Positions 1 to 10,970 of a stretch of 64,000 nt of DNA are shown piece after piece. The position numbers and the translations under genes were made by a program. Source of the stretch: Posidonia oceanica. Lineage: Eukaryota; Streptophyta; Magnoliopsida; Alismatales; Posidoniaceae. The notes beneath the pieces were generated by a model. That model was not told where the DNA came from. It searched no databases and saw nothing but the letters and a program-made list of their open reading frames with translations. Numbering within the stretch: the stretch's first letter is position 1; each line of letters begins with the position of its first letter. The stretch covers positions 97,420,501 through 97,484,500 of the forward strand of contig JAZBRS010000020.1 in the NCBI GenBank assembly GCA_037176725.1, given 5' to 3'.

Positions 1-870
1 AGCCATGACGCCGTTTTCGTTGGGTTTCGGCCTTATCAATGGCCCTCGAAGCCAACTCTTCCCCACGTCGTGCAAGGGAGTTGGGTAGGCCGATTCATAC
101 ATGTTTTCTTGTGTTTGTTTGCTCTAGATGATGCTCTGTTATTCCTTTTTGCTTTGTCAATTGTTATTTGTTGTGTTTCAATTGTGTATGCTAAGCAATT
201 GTGCGAGGAAGTTCTCTGTCAGAATTGTAATTCCTAGAGTGCACCTTTGTAGTGCAAGGATCTAGCGAGCTGAAATAGCGAGCAGATCTAGCGGTCTGTC
301 CAAACGCATAGCACTGGCGCACAACACCAGCGCGAGCAACCCAGTTCAGTACATAGACAGAAGAACAGAGCTCTTGTATTCCTTTTCCTTGTTCATTTAC
401 CTATCTGTCTGAGATTTTTGCCTCTAGATTTACTTCCATCTGCATGTTTTCAACTCCATGGCATGGCATATTGCATCTTGTTCCTTGGGCATATATTAAT
501 CGGCATTATTTGCCCACATTAGCCACACAAGAGTGGATTTGGCCTAGAAAGACCGACTTCCTCGAGCGTATGGGGGTGCCTAACACCTTCCCCATGCGTA
601 ACAGGAGTCCTTACCCTTTCTCTGGACCGCGATGACCTCGTGTTGCAATCTTTTGGGATGGATTTGCATATTTCCCAAATCGTGTTGCATATCTTGCATG
701 TTTTTCACAATCGGTTTTCCTTGTCTTTCCGGCTTTCAATAGACTAGGTGGCGACTCCGATTATTTGTTTTATTTTCCCTTTGGCATTCGCCTGCTTTCT
801 GGTGTTTTTTTCGAGTCAAGTCCTCCTTGGATGCACTGCATATCCATGGCCGTGCGCGCGTGCGGTTATA
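1..870 (+). mobile_element. Element D: 3' part of its 5' LTR
   Basis: This is the downstream part of an LTR whose start lies before the window. It is recognised because it is followed at once by a primer-binding site of the same type as in the other elements. It also carries two blocks shared by every LTR here: a conserved hairpin block around 545-635 and an internal primer-site-like TGGCGACTCCG at 749-759. The LTR end is placed near 870, where the expected terminal CA appears decayed to TA. The tail plus a six-base spacer resembles element C more than A, B or E. No coding potential is evident; the short open frames at 444-635 and 765-953 have no counterpart in the other LTRs. Confidence 0.7.
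545..635 (+). promoter_or_regulatory. Conserved LTR hairpin block (element D)
   Basis: The block contains GGTGCCTAACACC, a stem of GGTG/CACC around CCTAA, followed by TTCCCC and then a GTAACAGGAGTCCTTACCC-like stretch. The same block recurs in the A, B, C and E LTRs although most of those LTRs do not align. Its position 240-560 bp before the LTR end suggests an R/U5 function such as polyadenylation or leader structure; that is inference. Confidence 0.55.
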
Positions 871-876
871 GGAAAG

Positions 877-894
877 TGGCGACTCTGCTAGGGA
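877..894 (+). other. Primer-binding site of element D
   Basis: TGGCGACTCTGCTAGGGA starts six bases after the LTR end. It begins with TGG, as expected for pairing with a tRNA CCA end, and differs by one base from the site in E. Ogre elements are reported to use tRNA-Arg; I could not check the tRNA match. Confidence 0.7.
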
Positions 895-1382
895 TGCAGA
901 CTCCTGCTTTAGTTTTCGCCTTTCCGCTTCTTTGTGGCTTGCTCTTTGCTTAACTTACAGCATTTGTTTCTCATATTTGCTTGGTTTTTAGCAATAATTC
1001 ATGCCTTTTGCTTGGTGGTTGTCTTATTTTACACAAATATGCTATGACACCACACATGCACATGCCATGCTTATATATGCCTTTTGATGTGTTGTATGTC
1101 TTCTATTTTCACTAATCATGAAACACAATACATGCACATGCCATGCACATGCCTTATGAAGTGATGTATGATGCATGCTTGCCATATTTGGGTGTTTCTT
1201 TCCCCTTCTTGCATTAATCCTAAGGATAATTAGAGATGTGATTGCCTCCCCCTTGGGTTTAATACAAGTAAAAAAAACACTCAGGCCTACTAGAGCTATA
1301 CACTCACTTCTCATCCCCCTTTGGTTAATAAACCATGCAAGTAAAAAACGTTAATCATGTTTGCATGAATGATCATATAGGG
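895..1382 (+). other. Element D untranslated leader, cut by element B
   Basis: This segment aligns by eye with the start of the C leader: it has the GCAATAATTC-type start, the repeated CACATGCCATGC stretch, a GATTGCCTCCCCCTTGG block and TTAATAAAC before CATATAGGG. In C, E and B the leader continues CATATAGGGCATGCATTC. Here it stops at CATATAGGG, where the element B LTR begins, so the rest of D should lie beyond the right edge of the window. No coding frame is supported. Confidence 0.65.
1378..1382. repeat. Putative left target duplication of element B (TAGGG)
   Basis: These five bases precede the TGTAGACACC start of the B LTR. The matching copy, followed by CATGCATTC of D, is expected outside the window and cannot be checked here. 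Confidence 0.4.
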
Positions 1383-1611
1383 TGTAGACACCCCAATTTG
1401 ACAGGCCAAATTGGTGGTTCTCTTGGAAACTTTTTTTAAACCCAAAACCCTAGAAGAACTCTAGGTTTGCACTCTCTAGAACCCTAGTAAAAAAACTCTA
1501 GGAAAACCTCTCCTAAAATCCTAGAAAAGCTCTTGGATAGCATCTCTTAAACCTTAGGTCAGCATTTAAACCCTAGGTTAGCACAGGACTCTCCCATGCA
1601 TGCACAAGCCT

Positions 1612-2280
1612 AAGCCCTTCTCCTTCTCTATTCTCTTATTATCCTTCTCTTTCTTCTTCTCTCTCCTCTTTCTCCTCTCTCTTTCTCCCCTTATTTTCCT
1701 TTCTTTCTTTCATCTTTTCTTGTTCTCCATGGGCCCAACCCGCTCTTGCTCCTCCTCACTTCTTCTCCTTTCTTCCTTTTATTTTATTTTTATTTTATTT
1801 TATTTTAATCCATTCTATTTGATCCTTAATTTCTTTTTCTTTTTCTTCCCCTCCTTCTTTTCCCTCCTTTTCTTCTTTCTTGTACCTCCCTCTCTTCCTA
1901 AGCCCAAACCCCAAAACCCTTTTTTTTTTCCTCTATCCCTTTTCCTCCTCCTCTTCATGTTCTTCATAGGCCCATTGGGCCCAGCCAACTCTCCCCCTTT
2001 CTTTCTATATTTCTTTCTTTCCCTCTTTCATTCTTTCCTCCTTTCTTTCCTTCTTTCTTTCTTTCTTTCTTTTCTTTTCTTTTTCTTTTCTTTTTTCTCA
2101 ACCCAGCCCAACTGCCATCTAGCCACCCCTTTTTTCTTTTTTTGGGCCCAGCCCATTGCCCCTTTCTCCTCTTTTTTTCTTTTCTCTCTTTCTCTCCAAT
2201 TCCTTTTCTTCTTCTTCCCTCCTACCTCCTTTCTTCCTTTCTTTCTTTTCTTTTTGATTTTCTTCTCTTCATCCTACAGG
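1612..2280 (+). repeat. Pyrimidine-rich low-complexity tract in the B LTR
   Basis: About 670 bases are almost entirely C and T on this strand, with TTTC and CTTT microsatellite runs around 2040-2100. Similar tracts occur in the E LTR at about 40150-40420 and 41250-41400, so the tract is an ancestral LTR module. Confidence 0.8.
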
Positions 2281-2290
2281 CCCGGCCAAG

Positions 2291-2295
2291 CAAGC
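2291..2295. repeat. Target site duplication of element A, left copy (CAAGC)
   Basis: CAAGC immediately precedes the A terminus and is repeated exactly at 24298-24302 on the other side. A 5-bp duplication is standard for Ty3/gypsy integrase. Confidence 0.93.
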
Positions 2296-2446
2296 TGTAG
2301 TAATCTTGAATTCTAATCATCCATGCACGTTACCAAAGCCTGCGTGCACCGATCAAAATAGGCTCACTATATGCGGCTGGATCCGAGGGAAGAAACTCGA
2401 CTCGGAAATGCTGGCAAAAGAAAAGAAAATAAATGATAAGACAAAT

Positions 2447-2457
2447 CGGAGTCGCCA
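2447..2457 (-). other. Primer-site core inside the A 3' LTR
   Basis: On the minus strand this reads TGGCGACTCCG inside a CCTGGTGGCGACTCC context, about 150 bases before the LTR end. It matches the first bases of the true primer site. Equivalent copies occur at 749, 21402, 28646, 45557 and 49509. Confidence 0.7.
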
Positions 2458-2639
2458 CCAGGTCTATTGAATTGGAAGACAGGGAAAACCGGGGGTTAAG
2501 CATGAAAAGACATGCAAAACCGGATGCAAGGAGAGGCAAAGGGATGCAATGCTAAGCTAAACTATGCTATGCTATGCTATGACTCATGCCTAGGATAAAG
2601 GAAAGGTCGATGCGAGCCAAGAGAAAAGGCAAGGACTCC

Positions 2640-2690
2640 TGTTATGCACGGGGAAGGTGTTAGGCACCCTCGATACGTCCGAGAGTCGAT
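2640..2690 (-). promoter_or_regulatory. Conserved LTR hairpin block (element A 3' LTR)
   Basis: The reverse complement contains GGGTGCCTAACACCTTCCCC, the same GGTG-CCTAA-CACC hairpin found in all five element types. The second A copy is at 21608-21655. Confidence 0.6.
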
Positions 2691-3245
2691 CTTTCTAAGG
2701 CAATCTTGCGCTAATGCAGGGAATTGCTAGCCTAATGCCTAAATGCCATAAATGCCTACCTGCTATGCATTGGAAATAAACGTGCTATCTATGTGCTCAG
2801 CCATGCTACTAGTGTTCCAAACTAGGCGGACCATGGTTCGTGAGAACACCTAAGCAGTAAGCATTATAGCCCTAAGTGCAGATGCAGACGATAAAGCAAA
2901 ACTGCGGGGAAACCAAGCAATGCAAGCGACATGCAAGCGATAAAGCAAAATAGGTGCGGAAAACGGTGCGAAAATGCAGAAAACAATGCAAGACACGGAA
3001 AACGAGGCAAAGGGTGGAAAATGATGCAACGGGGCGCAGAAAACTATGTAGCTGAGCGGGAAACGATGCAAAATGGGGAAAATGATGCAAAGCACGGAAA
3101 ACGAGGCAAAGCGGGGTGCAAAACCAAAACAAAGGGATTGGCAACATGCATAGGGGTTGCAGCAAGCCAAAGAAGCAAAAAAAATGCAGAAAACGGCGAG
3201 CGAAGCGAAATCGGTGCTTTAAAATGGCTGTTAGCCATCTGCAAG

Positions 3246-5395
3246 TATTGGACGCTGGCAACACCAACGTCCAACGTTGGATGCTAGCATTGCTGGCATC
3301 CAACACCTGCTGGAGGCAAACAGCATGCAATTTTGGAAAAACAATGCAATCTAGCTACATGGATGCAATACAGATGCAAGAATGCGACTAAATGGGTGCA
3401 TGACATGCAAGACTAACCTAATAGAAGATTAGAAGAGGAATCGGAGCAAGGAACAAGCTAGAATCAAGGATCCATGCAAGCAGGTTGTTGGACGCCGGTA
3501 GGCTGGGCGTCCAACATTAGACGCCAGAGTGGCAGGCATCTAACACAGGCCAGAAGACAGAGGAGAGAAAGAAGCATACAAAAGCAAAATAAAAATGGAT
3601 ACATGCATTTGGGCTACTGGGGATGAGCATGGGGCAAACATACAAGCATGGGATCACAAAGAAACCAGAAAGAACCTTACCTGTAGCCTGTGCCAGGTCA
3701 GAGACACAACCAGGTCGTTAGACGCAAGCTAGGCCAGCATCCAATGTTGGATGCCAGCACCAGCAGCATACAACGCCTTAGGAGGCACAGCACACTAAGA
3801 AATATGCATAAAATAGCAAAATAATCCAAAGAAGTTAAAGAACAGTTGCTAAAGAGGTTAAGCATGCATGGTAACACAGGAGACATGCAAGCAAGGAGAT
3901 CAGAACGACATGCAAGCTTCAAACAACAAGATGAGGAGCCAGGATGTTGGACGCTAGAGCCAGCAGCGTCCAACGTTGGATGCTGGAGGCTCTGGCATCC
4001 AACGGCCAAAGCATGCAGACTCACCTGTACTAAAGGGGGAGCTTAGCTCTGACCCCACCTATATGCATGCAAATAAACCAAGGCATACCAGAGCAAAATA
4101 AGCATCAACAGCAAACATGGCAAGCATTTAATCCAATAGGACAAGATAAAAAGGAAGCATGCCTAAGAATGTAGGGTTGAAACTTGCAAAAGATAGGCAT
4201 AAATCTTGAGAAGACCTAGCAAACCTAAGCATGGTTGCCATAGGAGCCAGGCATCTCTAAGCAAGCATGAATCATGAAATAGCTTCAAAAATAGGCAAGA
4301 TGTAGGCATGACAACAAGCTACAGCTAACAGATGTGTTGGACGCTAGGTGAACCAGTGTCCAACGTTGGACGCAGCTCACCCTAGCATCCAACATAGGCA
4401 GATGGCAAACTGATATCAGAGCATGCAAAGAGGATTCAAACAAGCATGGAATAGGCAAATAGGCATTGCATAGCATCAGAGAACACTTAAGGAAGCATAT
4501 AGCATGGATTTACAGAAAAGCATGCAATAACAAAGCATGGAAGGCATCAAAACAGGAGCAAGGCAAGGCAGAGTGTTGGACGCCGGCCTAGGCCACGTCC
4601 AACGTTGGACGCACCAGCTGGTGCGTCCAACACACTGAACTCCTTCTTGGCCGCGAATCACGACCAAAAGGATTCAAAAAAATTGTAAAACAGCATGGGG
4701 ACGTACTACTAAGCATGCAAGACCTATGGGGATGGAGTGCTTACCGTTTGACGGCCTGGAACGGCGGCTCCACCTCACTTGCTGGAGTTGTGGACGTGCT
4801 GACAGCAGCTACTTCGGTGAGGTCGCGCGAGGTGCTCGGAGCTCCGGAGGAGGTCTCGAAGGGTCGAGGACGGAGAGGGGAGTGTGCTCTACGCTTTGGA
4901 GGTGGCCAATTTCCTCTGGACTCGGTGTGGTGACTGTGGCAATGGCATGAACATCTGGTTTTGTTGCAGCTCGCATGGGTTCAAGTGCTGACAGAGGTGT
5001 TTGCAGGTCAAATTCTGACGAATTCAGGTGGTGGCAGGTGCAGATGAGTGTGGGAAGCCCACGAGGATTGTCAGCGGAGGGCACGGGTGTTGTCAGAAGG
5101 ACAGCCAGGTCGAGGCGGTGGCAAGTGTGGGCAGCGGAAGTCAGCAGCTGCAGTGAGACGTTAGAGAGCGGATTAAGGGTTGATCTGGAGAAGATGGGTA
5201 GTAACTTAGGTTTGGAGGGTAGTGGATGGCGTGGAGTGGAGGAAGGGATGGGTAGTAAGTGCGGGGAGGTGGTGGAGTGGACGGACGGTGAGCCGAAGGC
5301 GGCGGAGCAGCCGCTGCTGCACCCGAGTCGTTGGACGCCGGACCAGAGGGCGTCCAACGTTGGACGCTGCCTATTCCAGCGTCCAGCACACTCAG
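3246..5395. repeat. Seven palindromic TTGGACGC/GCGTCCAA clusters (A 3' LTR)
   Basis: Clusters lie near 3246-3305, 3486-3545, 3715-3780, 3942-4003, 4330-4395, 4570-4632 and 5330-5395. Each has the layout TTGGACGC, spacer, GCGTCCAACGTTGGACGC (an 18-bp perfect palindrome when intact), spacer, GCGTCCAAC, so it can fold into two adjacent hairpins. Spacers differ between clusters while the stems are conserved. Several stems show C-to-T or G-to-A decay. The 5' LTR has the matching set. Confidence 0.85.
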
Positions 5396-5529
5396 GTGGC
5401 ACAAGCTGCAAATGGAATTGGGCTTGGGCCTAGAAAAAGGGGTTGAAAAAAAGGGATGCCATTCCAGAATCTACACAAGCCTGCGAAAGAAACTACCAAC
5501 TTCCAGGCTGTCAGAATGGGGTGTCTACA

Positions 5530-5543
5530 GATGCCCCTCCCTG
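5530..5543 (-). other. Polypurine tract of element A
   Basis: In element orientation this reads AGGGAGGGGCATC immediately before the 3' LTR TGTAGACACC. It is the expected site for plus-strand primer formation. Confidence 0.7.
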
Positions 5544-5989
5544 AGCGAGGTCAAGCGGAGCGAGACCGCTGCTCAGGGTTGACAAGACACCCTACCTGAC
5601 GCTGGTAGGAGCGCAAATGACTGTAGGCGCGAGTCGCTCACCCGGTGGGTGCACCGGAAAATGCAACTCAGAGCCACAATGCAGATGCAAATGCGAATGC
5701 AAATGCTGATGCAATGCGTGCTAATGCAAATGCAATGCATGCCGATGCAGTTATTTACCATGCAATGCCGTTAGTATAAGAATGCGATGATGATGCAGGA
5801 GGGATGCAGAGGAAGCTACAATGCAATGCGTTAGTCCAGGGATTAGTCTGAGCTCACGAAAGAAATGCTCGACAAGACTGACGGGCTTGGCATCCGAGCA
5901 GTTAGGGTTGCTAGCCCAACAAGCAAAAGGGGAGGGGAGACAATTGGACGGCTATCGACCGAGCAGTTAGGGCTACCAGCTGCAGGGAA
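5544..5989. other. Non-coding spacer with ATGCAA-rich repeats
   Basis: Between the polypurine tract and the hairpin minisatellite lie a short CG-rich stretch and then about 170 bases (5660-5830) of degenerate ATGCAAATGC repeats. Two partial repeats of a GAGCAGTTAGGGNT motif occur at about 5897 and 5960, with a third relative at 7876. No reading frame is supported. Confidence 0.6.
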
Positions 5990-7765
5990 AGCAGAAGCAG
6001 CTTGTCCTCGCTCGAGGAAGCAAGCAAGAAAGAGAAAGGGGGCAGGCAAGCGTAGGCATCATCTGCATGGAGTGAAGCCACGCAAGGGCTGATCCTCGCA
6101 CGAGGATACAGGACAGGACTCCGAGCATACGGGGTCCGAGAAGAGCTTGTCCTCGCTCAAGGAAGCAAGTGAGAAAAGAAAGGAGGTAGGCAAGCGTGGG
6201 CATCGTTCGCACGGAGCGAGGCCACGGAAGGGTTGATCCTCACACGAGGATATAGGGCAGGACTCCAAGCATACGGGGTCCGAGAAGAGCATGTCCTCAC
6301 CCGAGGAAGCAAGCAGGGTCTCCGTGCGAACGGAGACGGCAAAGGCTTGTCCTCGCCCGAGGAAACAAGCAGGGGATTCCGCACGGACGGAATCCGAAAG
6401 GGGGCTTGTCCTCGCATGAGGAAGCAAGCAGCAGTCTGATCCTCGCCCGAGGGGACAGACAGGGGACTTCGTCCGCACGGAGCAAAGTCACCCAAGGGGC
6501 TCGTCCCCAGCCAGCGAAACAAGCAGGAGGGAAAGGAGAAAGAGGCTTGTCCTCACCCGAGGAAGCAAGTGCACGGGACCCCGTCCGTACGGAGGGAAGT
6601 CACGTAGAAAAGGAAAAAGGCTTGTCCTTGCCTGAGGAAACAAGCAGGAGAGACAGAAGAAAGAGGCTTGCCCTCGCCCGAGGAAGCAAGCACGCGGGAC
6701 CCCGTCCGCACAGAGGGAAGTCACGCAGAAAAGGAAAAAAGGCTTGTCCTCACCCGAGGAAGCAAGCAGGAGGGGCAGAAGAAAGAGGCTTGTCCTCGCC
6801 CGAGGAAGCAAGTGCGTGAGACCCCGTCCGCACGGAGTAGAGTCACAAAAATGAAAAACGGCTTGTCCTCGCCTGAGGACAAGCAAGAAAGGGAAAAAGA
6901 TTTATCCTCGCCCGAGGACAAGTAGGAAAGGAAAGGGGGAGGGCAAGTGTGGGCATCGTTTGCACGGAGCGAAGCCACGCAAGGGTTGATCCTCGTGCAA
7001 GGATACAAGGCAGGACTCTAAGCATATGGGGTCCGAGAAGAGCTTGTCCTCACTCGAGGAGCAAGCAGGGGTGCGCATACGCTTATCCTTGGCCAAGGAA
7101 TAAGCGAGCCTGATCCTCGCCCGAGTAACAGGGAAACTCCATCCACGCGGAGCTACGCAAGGCTTGTCCTCGTCCGAGGAACCAAGCGGGTCTGATCTTT
7201 GCATGAGGAAACAGACAGGGGCTCTGTCCGCACAGTGCCAAGTAGGACTTGTCCTCGCTCGAGGAAGCAAGCAAGAAGGAAAAAGGCTTGTCCTCGTCCG
7301 AGGAAGCAAGCAGGAGGGGCCGAAGCAAGAAGCTTGTCCTCGCCCGAGCCAGCAAGCACGAGGGACCCCGTCCGTACGGAGGGAAGTCACGCAGAAAAGG
7401 AGAAAAGGCTTGCCCTCACCCGAGGAAACAAGTACAAGGGGAAGAAGAAAGAGGCTTGTCCTCACCCAAGGAAGCAAGCAAGCGGGACCCCGTCCGCATG
7501 GAGCAGAGTCACGCGAAACGAAAAAAGACTTGTCCTCGCCTTAGGACGAGTAAGAAAGAAAAAAGACTTATCCTCACCCGAGGATAAGCAGGAAAAGAAA
7601 GGAGGCGGGCAAGCGTGGGCATCGTCCGCACGGAGCGAAGCCACACAAGGGCTGATCCTCGCACGAGGATATAGGGCAAGACTCCGAGCATACGGGGTCC
7701 GAGAAGAGCTTGTCCTCGCTCGAGAAAGTAAGCAAGGAAAAGGAAAAGAGGGAGAGATACCAGAG
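5990..7765. repeat. Hairpin minisatellite in the element A 3' region
   Basis: About 30 copies of a quasi-palindrome with core TCCTCGCCCGAGGA, usually flanked by CTTG and GCAAG, are spaced 25-80 bases apart. They are interleaved with CCGTCCGCACGGA-type inverted repeats. A longer block of about 100 bp (GTGGGCATCGTNCGCACGGA ... GGGGTCCGAGAAG) recurs near 6050, 6190, 6940 and 7610, showing higher-order duplication. Every open frame of 60-190 residues here on either strand (Ser-Pro-Glu-Glu repeats on plus, Arg-Ala-Arg-Thr-Ser repeats on minus) is a repeat artefact. It is transcribed as part of the element between the captured gene and the 3' LTR. Confidence 0.88.
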
Positions 7766-8274
7766 GGCAGCTAAAAAGATGCCCCTGGAATCAGGGATGA
7801 TACCAAGGGACAGCCAAGGTGCCCCTAGCATCAAAAGCAAGGAAAATGCTGACAAAACTAACGCATTTGCCAAGTGAGCAGTTGGGGATGCCAGCCCAGA
7901 CCAATCTGGGCAAAAGGCGGCTGCGACGATGCATGGGTCTGCAGATGTCCTTGTGTGCATGTTGATTGTAGGGGGCTTTGCTGCAACTCTCTTGCTGAGG
8001 CTGCGGATTGCATGGTGCTTGCGGTGGGAACTGTTCGAGATTTCTTGCGGGATTGCTTCAGGTTGTCTGCATGGGCCAATGCTCTGAGGTGCTTGATGCA
8101 GGTCCTGCAACATCTTGGCAAGAAGAGATATGCAATAGGCAAGGCATGCAACACAAACAAATGGCGTGAAACGTCTTTGTATTGAGTGAATCTTTGGTTA
8201 CACGCCTCTGATAGGCCAAAAGAGATACAGCATGGTTCAAGAAAAGCTATACAAGCAAACGACTGCATAGATGC
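7766..8274 (-). other. 3' flank of the captured gene in element A
   Basis: This non-coding stretch follows the captured pseudogene in element orientation. Part of it (GTAACCAAAGATTC ... CAATACAAAGAC) resembles the segment after the stop of the homologous gene in C, so it is probably old 3' UTR. A GATGCCCCTGG sequence at 7780 resembles the polypurine tract at 5530. Confidence 0.45.
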
Positions 8275-9477
8275 CTAGTTATGCCGGGCCTTCTTTGCTG
8301 GGTGGGAGTCAGGAAACTAAGGGGCGCCTGGAGGAATCTCGCTGAGGGGCCAGAGTCCCTACACTTCAGTGATATACTCAGAAGTACATCCTGAGCCCTT
8401 CACAGCCGCAATATCTGTAGACTTCACCCCGTGCCGCATCAGGTCTGCTAGCACTATTGTGGATGCTGTTGTGCTGAGGGGTTAAGCTTGTGTGAGCCTG
8501 GGTGCGGTGCTATCAATGAAGGCGCGCTGCCGGTAGCCGAACTGCCACATAACCCGAATAGGGTGGTATTCTACACCCCCGGTGAACCCTGGCAGTACTA
8601 CGAGCCACGTATCGCGAGCATCGAAGAAGACAGTGAAGGGCTCTTCTGCGGATGGGATGATTCGCCAAGTCACTGCATCATCCATCAGCTCAGATAGCTT
8701 CTGATACTCCTCTGGCACGCTCTTTATGGTTCTTGCATGACCGCTGCTGCAGTAGGTTTCAATAGCATGCCTCTGAGGGCGCAGGAGGTCCATCTCTAAG
8801 TGTGCAGCTAGCCAGATCTGCATAAGTACTTTGCAACCGTGAAACTGACGGCAACGGTGCACGACACGGTCCAGCCCGCGGTATGTTTCTGCGAAGACGA
8901 CTAGTGCCAGGTCAATCTGCCGGGTCACCACTGCAAGTGCAATCTTAGCAATCTCGAATGCAACCGTCATCCTGCCATGTGTGAATATGAGCTTGCCTAG
9001 AAAGCGGATGACGAATCCTTGGAGCCACAGCTTGTCTCCAAGTTCAGCATGCTTTTCCATAACTGCATCAAAGTATGCTAGGTGAAGCAGGGGCATGGGC
9101 CCGCTGGTGCAGATTAGTCTTTACTGTACGCCTTTAGCAAAGAGCCCAGTTAGCTGGCTCAGGACCGCAGTATACCCATCACGCCTCATGAAGATTGGAG
9201 GTCCCATAATCTTAGAGAAGCCGCAGATCTGGCACACTTCCTCCAGTGTGGGAGTCAGCTCCGTCCTGCCGAAGCGGAAGACATGATGCGCTGGCTTCCA
9301 GAACCTTGCTGCTGCGCATAGGAGATGCCGGCTCACTTCAACATCTGCTGCCTTTAGAAGCTTGGAAGGGATACCCCAAGTGCGCAGCTTTTCACGGTCG
9401 ACTTCAGTGAGTTTGCCAACCCACTCTCGCAGGACATCCGAGCAGTGCATAGGAGTGACCAGGGTAGGGTAACCCAT
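8275..9477 (-). pseudogene. Captured plant-mobile-domain/DUF7745-like gene, intronless, sense
   Basis: ATG at 9477 opens 401 codons to TAG at 8275-8277 with no frameshift but four in-frame stops (near 9121, 8482, 8369 and 8328). The protein is about 55-60% identical by eye to the antisense gene at 60925-62364, with the same length and order: PTLVTP start, RELTPTLEEV-type core, FMRRDGY, ALAVVTRQIDLA, FHGCKVLMQIWLAAH, FTVFF, STDIAAV and a basic C-terminus. The TPTLEEV core with preceding HVFRFG recalls the plant mobile domain or DUF7745 families; I am not certain which. The reading frame runs straight through the site where the C copy has a 77-bp intron, so this copy looks derived from spliced RNA. 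It lies 1.5 kb after pol in the same direction as the element. Function is unknown; host plant mobile domain proteins act in silencing and meristem maintenance. Confidence 0.68.
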
Positions 9478-10970
9478 CGTAAGAGTATAAGTGCAGGCTG
9501 CTGGCGCAGAAACTTCAAGTATTTGTAATCAGAGTTGCATTTTCATCAGATCAGGCATAAGCATACAACACTTGGCAGGTAAAGGTGCAGAATTCAAAGC
9601 TAGCAGTTTTAGCATGTTCAGCAGATAGCATTCAAAGTGCAGATATTAAACACATTCAGGCTAAGGCAGTTCTGCTGGGGCAGGTGGTTGGTCGGAGCTC
9701 TGGACCAGTGCAGCTTTGAAGAAGGTCGACGCATGCTTGATAGGAGTACTGTCTCAACGTCGGGCCAAGTTTTGCAGAGCGGGAAGATAGAGGGAGAGAA
9801 ATGGCTGATGCTATGCATGCATGCATGGTTTATGCTTGATATGCATAGATTTGCGCATGATTTATGATAGATTTTGTAGATGTATGCATGATTTTTGCTT
9901 ATATGCTGTAGCCCTCAGCATATGGAGTGCTTAGTGCCTGTTGTAGAGGAAGAGAGGGGTCCCTGGCTCACTGGACTCTACTCAAGCTCTTAACTTGCTG
10001 GTGGCGCTCAGGAAAGGGTTATTTGTAGTGCAGGGGTGGTGGGTGGTGAGGACAGGCTCCAGACCGAACTCCCAAGAACCTACACCTACTCTTTTGCATC
10101 GTTTTGCTCCCTCATAGGCATGTAGGTTTCCCCTATCCCTAACTTGGAGGCAATGGGCACCTAGTTGAAGCTGGGGAGCTGCTTGCTAGGCCTTGCTAGG
10201 TTCAAAGGCTTTGTAGGGTTTGTAGATTCCCCAAGCGCAAATTTTTGCTCATCTCTAAGACAGGTAAGGGATGGGATTGCGCTGCTTGCCTTTTCTTTTT
10301 GGAGTAGACTTTTATTTTTGCTCCTTCTTTTTTGCTTCTTTTTTTGCTTTTTGCTTTGCTTTTTCTTTTCTTCTTTTTTGCAAGCTTATGCTATCCCCGG
10401 CTTAGAGGTAATGGGTGCTGGGGTTTTGAAGTGAATTTGGGGCTCGCGAGTGCTAAGTGATGGACCATCTCCGAAGCAGTTCGGAGGGACAGGGTTATGC
10501 TACATGCCTCTATCTTTAGGGTCTGCTTCTGCCTTCGCCTTCTATTTGCTTTTCTTTTATGCCCATGCTCAGACATATCTTTTATGGCTCGCGTTTTGCT
10601 CACGCCCTAGCATTTTATCTCCCTCGGGAGGTGCAAGTCCTAAGGGGTTTGGTTGTTTCGCCTGTTCTTACTTGAAAGGTGGCTCCCTCACTAGCTAAGA
10701 CGCCTAAGTAGTGCCAGGTGAGGTAGGGTAGACTCCTTCCAAAGTAGGCAAGCACATCCGATTTCATCATCGGGCTGGATGCAATGCATGATTTTTGCTG
10801 GGAATTTTTGATTTTTTGCTTGAAATATGCTAAAAGTGATAGAAATGCAAGGATATATGCAGAGATTGCGGGTATGTAGGGGACAAGATAGGAACGCAAG
10901 GAGAATGTACAAGGAAGAGAGAATGCAAAGGATAGGATGGAAGAGAACGCTCTGGAAGGTAGGGGCCAGG
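9478..10970 (-). other. Element A post-pol non-coding region
   Basis: From 10970 down to about 9880 this region is colinear with 38906-39839 in B and 59458-60310 in C. Shared blocks include CTTGCCTAC..., TCTTAGCTAGTGAGGGAGCCACC, the AAATGCT/CTCGGG stretch and AAGCACTCCATATGCTGAGG. A T-rich run lies at 10300-10380. From 9880 to 9478 it is specific to A, with CATGCATG repeats. The segment just upstream of 9477 could be a decayed intron, because its ATG aligns with the CAG acceptor in C. No coding frame is conserved among the three copies. Confidence 0.6.

Larger units (their letters stand above)
1383..2295 (+). mobile_element. Element B 5' LTR, first part (interrupted by A)
   Basis: The LTR starts TGTAGACACCCC, the same start as in A, C and E. 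About 240 bases of telomere-like ACCCTAG stretches are followed from about 1620 by a long pyrimidine-rich tract. The LTR is cut at 2295 by element A and resumes at 24303, where the pyrimidine-rich tract and the phrase GGGCCCAGCCCA continue. Joined length is about 5.4 kb. The 238-residue open frame at 1600-2316 is an artefact of the C/T-rich tract. Confidence 0.8.
2296..5529 (-). repeat. Element A 3' LTR (3,234 bp)
   Basis: The LTR is bounded by TGTAGTAATC on the plus strand and GGTGTCTACA at 5529, so in element orientation it runs TGTAGACACC to GATTACTACA. It aligns with 21251-24297 nearly throughout. It retains a segment of about 230 bp (roughly 2964-3195, rich in GGAAAA/ATGCAA) that the 5' LTR lacks, apparently lost between GAAAACGG direct repeats. 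It carries seven palindromic TTGGACGC/GCGTCCAA clusters, the conserved hairpin block near 2640-2690 and an internal primer-site core at 2447-2457. No gene is supported; open frames on both strands are shadows of the repeats. Confidence 0.93.

Noticed and set aside
1600..2316. 238-codon open frame rich in Phe, Leu and Ser
   Set aside because: It lies wholly in a pyrimidine-rich LTR tract and is cut by the element A insertion site; C/T-rich DNA rarely contains stops.
2931..5433. Open frames over 100 codons in the A 3' LTR on both strands
   Set aside because: Not conserved as frames in the 5' LTR copy, where indels shift them; they follow the palindromic clusters.
5990..7765. Possible CRISPR-like array of palindromic repeats with spacers
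   Set aside because: Spacers are themselves repeated, spacing is irregular, and the array lies inside a plant retrotransposon.
6059..7774. Many open frames of 60-190 codons on both strands
   Set aside because: All are translations of the hairpin minisatellite; several frames are open at once because the units lack stops.
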